From the NCBI GenBank assembly GCA_022495005.1, contig JAGYXB010000977.1:62001-126000 (forward strand): a stretch of DNA of 64,000 bases. The letters run 5' to 3'. The DNA is from Rhyacophila brunnea. Taxonomy: Eukaryota; Arthropoda; Insecta; Trichoptera; Rhyacophilidae. Each line of letters starts with the position of its first letter. The first letter of the stretch is position 1. The position numbers and the translations under genes are program-made. This document shows positions 60,099 through 64,000 of this stretch, piece after piece. The notes beneath the pieces are model-generated. The model saw only the letters and a list, made by a program, of their open reading frames with translations. It was not told the DNA's origin and made no database searches.

Positions 60099-60340
60099 TA
60101 CGTCGTTGAAACTAGAAAATTGTGTAACTCCGTTTTGATCCATCATAATGCCATCTAGTGGCCGTTGATAATATCTATCTGTATTGCAAATTTTGTAATT
60201 CCAGAAAAATTGTATCATTGTTAAATCATGGATGATTTCACTCCAAAACCATACATTTGTATAGGAAACCATAATGTTTTTTGTCTCTCCTGTAAAGTAG
60301 TGTTTTTGGAGTTACACAATTTTCTAGTTTCAACGACATA
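60099..60340. mobile_element. Mariner-like MITE with 30-bp perfect inverted repeats
   Basis: Left GTCGTTGAAACTAGAAAATT then GTGTAACTCC; right is its exact reverse complement (60308-60337). TA dinucleotides sit just outside both ends, as Tc1/mariner elements leave. The interior of about 175 bases has no coding potential; the 62-codon frame at 60084-60272 overlaps the left end by chance. Confidence 0.82.
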
Positions 60341-60845
60341 TGTAAAGTCGCGCCACATATACCGACCATAGTTTACTTACGCATATAAACGAGAGACATG
60401 TAATTATGGCCACATATCGTTTATAGGCCATAGGGCATAGGGTGTTACGTACGTCATTATATCGATATTGTTAGTACCACTGAATGTATTAATACTCGAA
60501 ACAGATGTTGATATTTTACAATATGTACGGGTATCGTAGATAGACAGTTGCCTTAAATATAGATAGTAGTTATAAAAAGTTGAAAAATGTTACATAAATG
60601 AAAGTGAGGTCGATAGAACTATACTAGTCTGGTGTGAATATCTAGAATGGTGCAAAACATCCCTAAGGCTAAGGCAGTGAAGGGAGCTTACGGTAGACTA
60701 ACGATAGGTGAAGACGTTTCATGGATATCCACGCACCTTTAGAGCAACAATCGTGAAGCCTCATCCTGGTGCATTCACAGCTGACCGTGCTCACGTTTAA
60801 CAAAAAGAACATAGTAGTCACCGAATAATTAATGGTACCCAATCA

Positions 60846-61187
60846 CGCCTGTACCAGAGCATGGGTTTACTTGCACCAATGGTGTGTATTTTAAACTACC
60901 ACGTTAATAACTTTTTACACGTAGGTAAGTCTCTCCAAGACGTTTTCATTGTATGGTATATATTTGACAGATTCAGACAGGTTCGGACAGGTTCGTAGTT
61001 AATCGGTAAACGTCCAAGTGCGGTGTAGTTCGTATTTCTTCGTATCCGCCATGCAAGTAGGTACCAACAGTTGCGTGAAAATTCAGAAGCTTCTGAATTT
61101 CTTTGATCCATACATGTAATCTTGCAACTTGTCATAGCCGCGATAATACATACTGTAAGCAGTAACACCATGCACGTGTAAACGAGG
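60846..61187. mobile_element. TIR-type repeat (family of 12891-13285)
   Basis: Left CGCCTGTACC, right CATGCACGTGTAAACGAGG. The inside holds GCTTCTGAATTT-type short palindromes (CAGAAGCTTCTG) and a tandem CAGGTTCGGACAGGTTCG. Target duplication unclear. Confidence 0.58.
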
Positions 61188-61189
61188 TA

Positions 61190-61385
61190 TCATCATCAGC
61201 CTGAATCTATCCACTACTGGATGAAGGCCTCTTCAAGCTGCTTCCACTTCTCTCGGTCCTGTGCGTTGCGTTGCGAAGTACTTCCGCAGAAGTGTATCAT
61301 TTCATCGATCCAGCAGCCTACCTTGCGGACGTTTTGTACCTCTTGGATACCACTGGATAACTAAATTTGTCCAACGATTAATTAT
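61190..61385 (+). repeat. LINE 3'-tail-like repeat
   Basis: ATCATCATCAGCCTGAATCT then ATCCACTACTGGATGAAGGC and CTCTTCAAGCTGCTTCCACT follows the CATCATCAGCC/CCACTGCTGGATGAAGGCCTC consensus common at arthropod RTE-type LINE and SINE 3' ends. It abuts the TIR element directly. Confidence 0.65.
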
Positions 61386-62224
61386 ATCGTATAAGATTCA
61401 GATATCTTACGGTAGGTACCCAAATTGTTGCAAAATAAAGCATGACATTAAAAATGGCACAGCACTGCTCTTAGGACCTCTTCAAAAATTGTAAAAGACG
61501 CAAACGAAATTATCCTTGTCCTCATGAGAAAATAGAAAAGGACATTTGTATGACATACCTACGCCAAAAACATAATTTTATTTGCTAGGATCTCACTGAG
61601 ATTGACTTATTTGTATTACCATGTGTATGTAAATAAATGAGTAAGTATGCATAGGAATATCAGAAATGGATGTTATAATGAAAATATAAACCGACGAAGG
61701 TTACATTCTTGTGGGCCGTATTTTATTTTCATCAAAGTATTGACAATTTATTACACAACATAATAAAGAAGGACGACAATATGGATTAGATATTTATTTT
61801 GTACAAGTCAACGTGAAAAAAAATAAAACAAATTGCTTTGTATAACATCGAAATATTATTATTTTATTTACTGGCAACAGGCCCGCCTCATCCATAGTTG
61901 CGAAATGTGCATTTAGAGGCCGGTCGTTTAAATCCGTTTATTGTTTAATTTTATGTCAAGTATTAAAATTTATTGACCGCTGATCTTCACTAAAATATCA
62001 ACTCTCTCAACCGAACAAAAACTATCACAGAATGCAATGCACCAAACGTAACACATATTTTGACGAAATAATTTCATGCTTTCAGACATATTCTGCTAAC
62101 GTGTCCACTTAAGTCTTACGTAAGGCCTAATAGTAAGCAACGTTTGTCCCATATTGCTCATTAGCCCGTAGACTGACGTTCTCTTTAATAAATCATTTTC
62201 ATAATAATATATTGTTTTTCATCA
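61386..62224. other. AT-rich stretch, nothing recognised
   Basis: No element ends, RNA genes or coding-like patches identified. Confidence 0.5.
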
Positions 62225-62232
62225 CTCTACAT

Positions 62233-62583
62233 CAGCGATACTCAATCTCCATGCCGCATGCGGCCCTTTAAGCTTTTACGTGCGGCCCGAAACACATTTA
62301 TTATCAGGAATTTCGTATATCTTGAGATTCGTTTCGACTTTGACGCACAGATAGTGACACCCGAAGAGGATTGTCAGTATGGTCCACATCAGATCTGGTA
62401 TAAGAGTGTTGCTATTGCACACGATTAATTAAAAAAACACGCGTAATTTTTAAAATCTCAATTTTTTTTTGTAAAAAAGGGGGGGTTTCATGATTTTTGT
62501 CGCCACACCAGTAGTGATGCGGCCCGCGTTACTTTACAAATATATGTATTTGGCCCGAAGAAAAAAAAGGTTGAGTATCATTG
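62233..62583. mobile_element. hAT-type MITE with perfect 8-bp target duplication
   Basis: CTCTACAT occurs at 62225-62232 and 62584-62591. Ends CAGCGATACTCAATC and GGTTGAGTATCATTG. Same family as 3237-3525, sharing GTGCGGCCCGAAACACATTT, GTAAAAAAGGGGGGG and CACACCAGTAGTGATG. This copy keeps about 60 more internal bases. Confidence 0.9.
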
Positions 62584-62591
62584 CTCTACAT

Positions 62592-63183
62592 AATGCACTA
62601 ATTCACGAATCTTATCATTTTTGTTATGCGTAATAGGTATATTGTTAATATTTAATTTAGCTTCTGAGTTAAGCACAGTTTTATTAAATGCGCAGAAAAT
62701 GGCAACCCGATTTTGATGCTACAATAATTATTATGCACCACCTCTTGGCTAGTTTCTAAGATTACTTTCATATTTTTAATTAAAATAAATCATAAGTATT
62801 AATATATAGTACTTACTTATTTCATATAATTTAATAGAGATCAACGTTGGTTTTGCTCGGAAAGCATTGCATTTTTAATATATATAATCTTCTAATTTTA
62901 TTTTAATGAATACATTGTCATATCAATAAGAATGCACATTGTTAAAGTGACTTTACACTGTAAAGTTTACATAATAGTACTACTTATGTCGACACTTGCT
63001 GAGAATCAGAGGATACTCCGATATGCATGTTTCACCTCCCCATAACGTTATGTGTCTACCAACAGGCAATACCATCGCCCCTTATACGTAATAAATAATA
63101 ATCATTCAACTGTGTACTTTAACCAAAATGTTAAACCATAATAATTAGAATTTGTCTCTCTTGTTCAACAGAATAAACGTGTC
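62592..63183. other. AT-rich stretch, nothing recognised
   Basis: No supported feature. Confidence 0.5.
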
Positions 63184-63191
63184 CGCGTGGA

Positions 63192-63725
63192 TAGAGTTGG
63201 GTTTCGGGAATTCTCGAGAATTTTTCGCATTGCAATTTTTAATATTTCGGGAAATCCCGGATCTCGAGATTCGGGATTTCTTTATTATCAAATATTAATT
63301 GAAAAAAAACGATTTTTCTATATGAAAAAAGTGGACAGAAAACTAAGAAAATCAAGTCCAAAGACTGATCGGGGAATTTAACACAATTAGCCAACGTCGA
63401 CTCAAAATAAGCGCAATTTTTCAACATCAGGGAACTATGCGTCTCAAAAGCGTACGCGATGTCAGATGCAGCGATTGACAGTGTGTTTTTTGAAATTGTA
63501 TTTTGTAAGTAGAAAAAGTAATGATTTGATTTATTTTCCTTTTTCTAGTGTTTGTCTTTTAACATAAATAAAAAAAAATCATATTTTTTTGGAATTTGTC
63601 TGTTTTTACACTGATTTTAGAAATGAAATTCTGAAATTTCTTGATATCTCGAGATTTCTCGAGAATTCTTTTCTGGAAATCCCGAATCTCGAGATTGAGA
63701 TTTTCTCGGGAAATACCCAACTCTA
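63192..63725. mobile_element. hAT-type MITE with TCTCGAGA-rich ends and 8-bp duplication
   Basis: CGCGTGGA is repeated at 63184-63191 and 63726-63733. The ends are TAGAGTTGGGTTTCGGG and CGGGAAATACCCAACTCTA. GGGAATTCTCGAGAAT and ATCTCGAGATTCGGGAT words recur inverted near both ends. Overlapping small open frames on both strands are by-products of this symmetry. Confidence 0.88.
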
Positions 63726-63733
63726 CGCGTGGA

Positions 63734-64000
63734 CGATTTACTCTAATCTGTGTTTTAATATATGATAATTGTATTACATGATGCAATATTTAATTCACCT
63801 TTGCTTCGTCTACTCAAAACACGAAAATGAAGGACTTCTGCAGGAATGTTCTAACATCACATCACTTAACTCCAAAATCAATATTTAAAAAATAATCAAT
63901 ATGATAAAATTAATGTCGTATTCAGGTCGGCGTATTATTTTTTAACACAGCCGGTCATAATTATTGTGTTGATAGCAACCTGTCAAATTTCGTTGAATAG
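63734..64000. other. Window end, nothing recognised
   Basis: AT-rich, no supported feature. Confidence 0.5.

Noticed and set aside
1..64000. CRISPR array, operon, phage or bacterial defence system
   Set aside because: No regularly spaced direct repeats with unique spacers, and no bacterial-type gene clusters. The window is typical of an insect nuclear genome.

Overview
This 64-kb window is nuclear DNA from an animal, most likely an insect. It is AT-rich, has GT-AG introns, is densely packed with short DNA transposons and tRNA-derived SINEs, and carries an R1-type LINE tail. The many GTAGGTACC-type words and the hAT-rich makeup fit a hemipteran, perhaps an aphid relative, but that is a weak guess. 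No bacterial-style operon, CRISPR array or phage is visible.

The only host gene I can support is a cyclic-nucleotide phosphodiesterase of the PDE7 family on the minus strand. Eight exons join in a single reading frame, from 32107 down to the stop codon at 10873: 2097 coding bases, about 698 residues, still lacking the start. Seven exons carry recognisable PDE sequence or fit by splice phase. The 58-bp exon at 32050-32107 rests on phase alone. A further candidate upstream exon at 40066-40168 also fits in phase and has strikingly biased codons. The promoter and first exon(s) are not identified; they lie upstream of 40 kb or beyond the window. The catalytic residues of the PDE fold are all present. 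After the catalytic domain comes an unusually long (about 300 residues) acidic tail with two RRxS-type sites.

Everything else is transposon-derived or unrecognised. Introns and flanks hold hAT-like elements with visible 8-bp target duplications (3237-3525, 9878-10840, 24386-25379, 28225-28699, 62233-62583, 63192-63725) and several more degraded ones. They also hold foldback elements and hairpins (1-110, 470-2490, 10108-10665, 17126-17239, 56117-56428, 60099-60340) and tRNA-headed SINEs (12075-12296 and 50104-50340 with target duplications, plus fragments). There are LINE remnants (R1-like at 45765-47045, RTE-like at 51181-51540), LINE 3'-end-like fragments, and two simple tandem repeats (18930-19205, 47971-48009). 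One hAT element ends only 32 bases after the PDE7 stop codon and itself carries a nested foldback, so the 3' UTR of the gene is probably transposon-derived.

I see no convincing undescribed system. The points most worth a second look are the PDE7 tail, the candidate upstream exon, the nested insertion at the 3' end of the gene, and the 114-bp hairpin in the largest intron.
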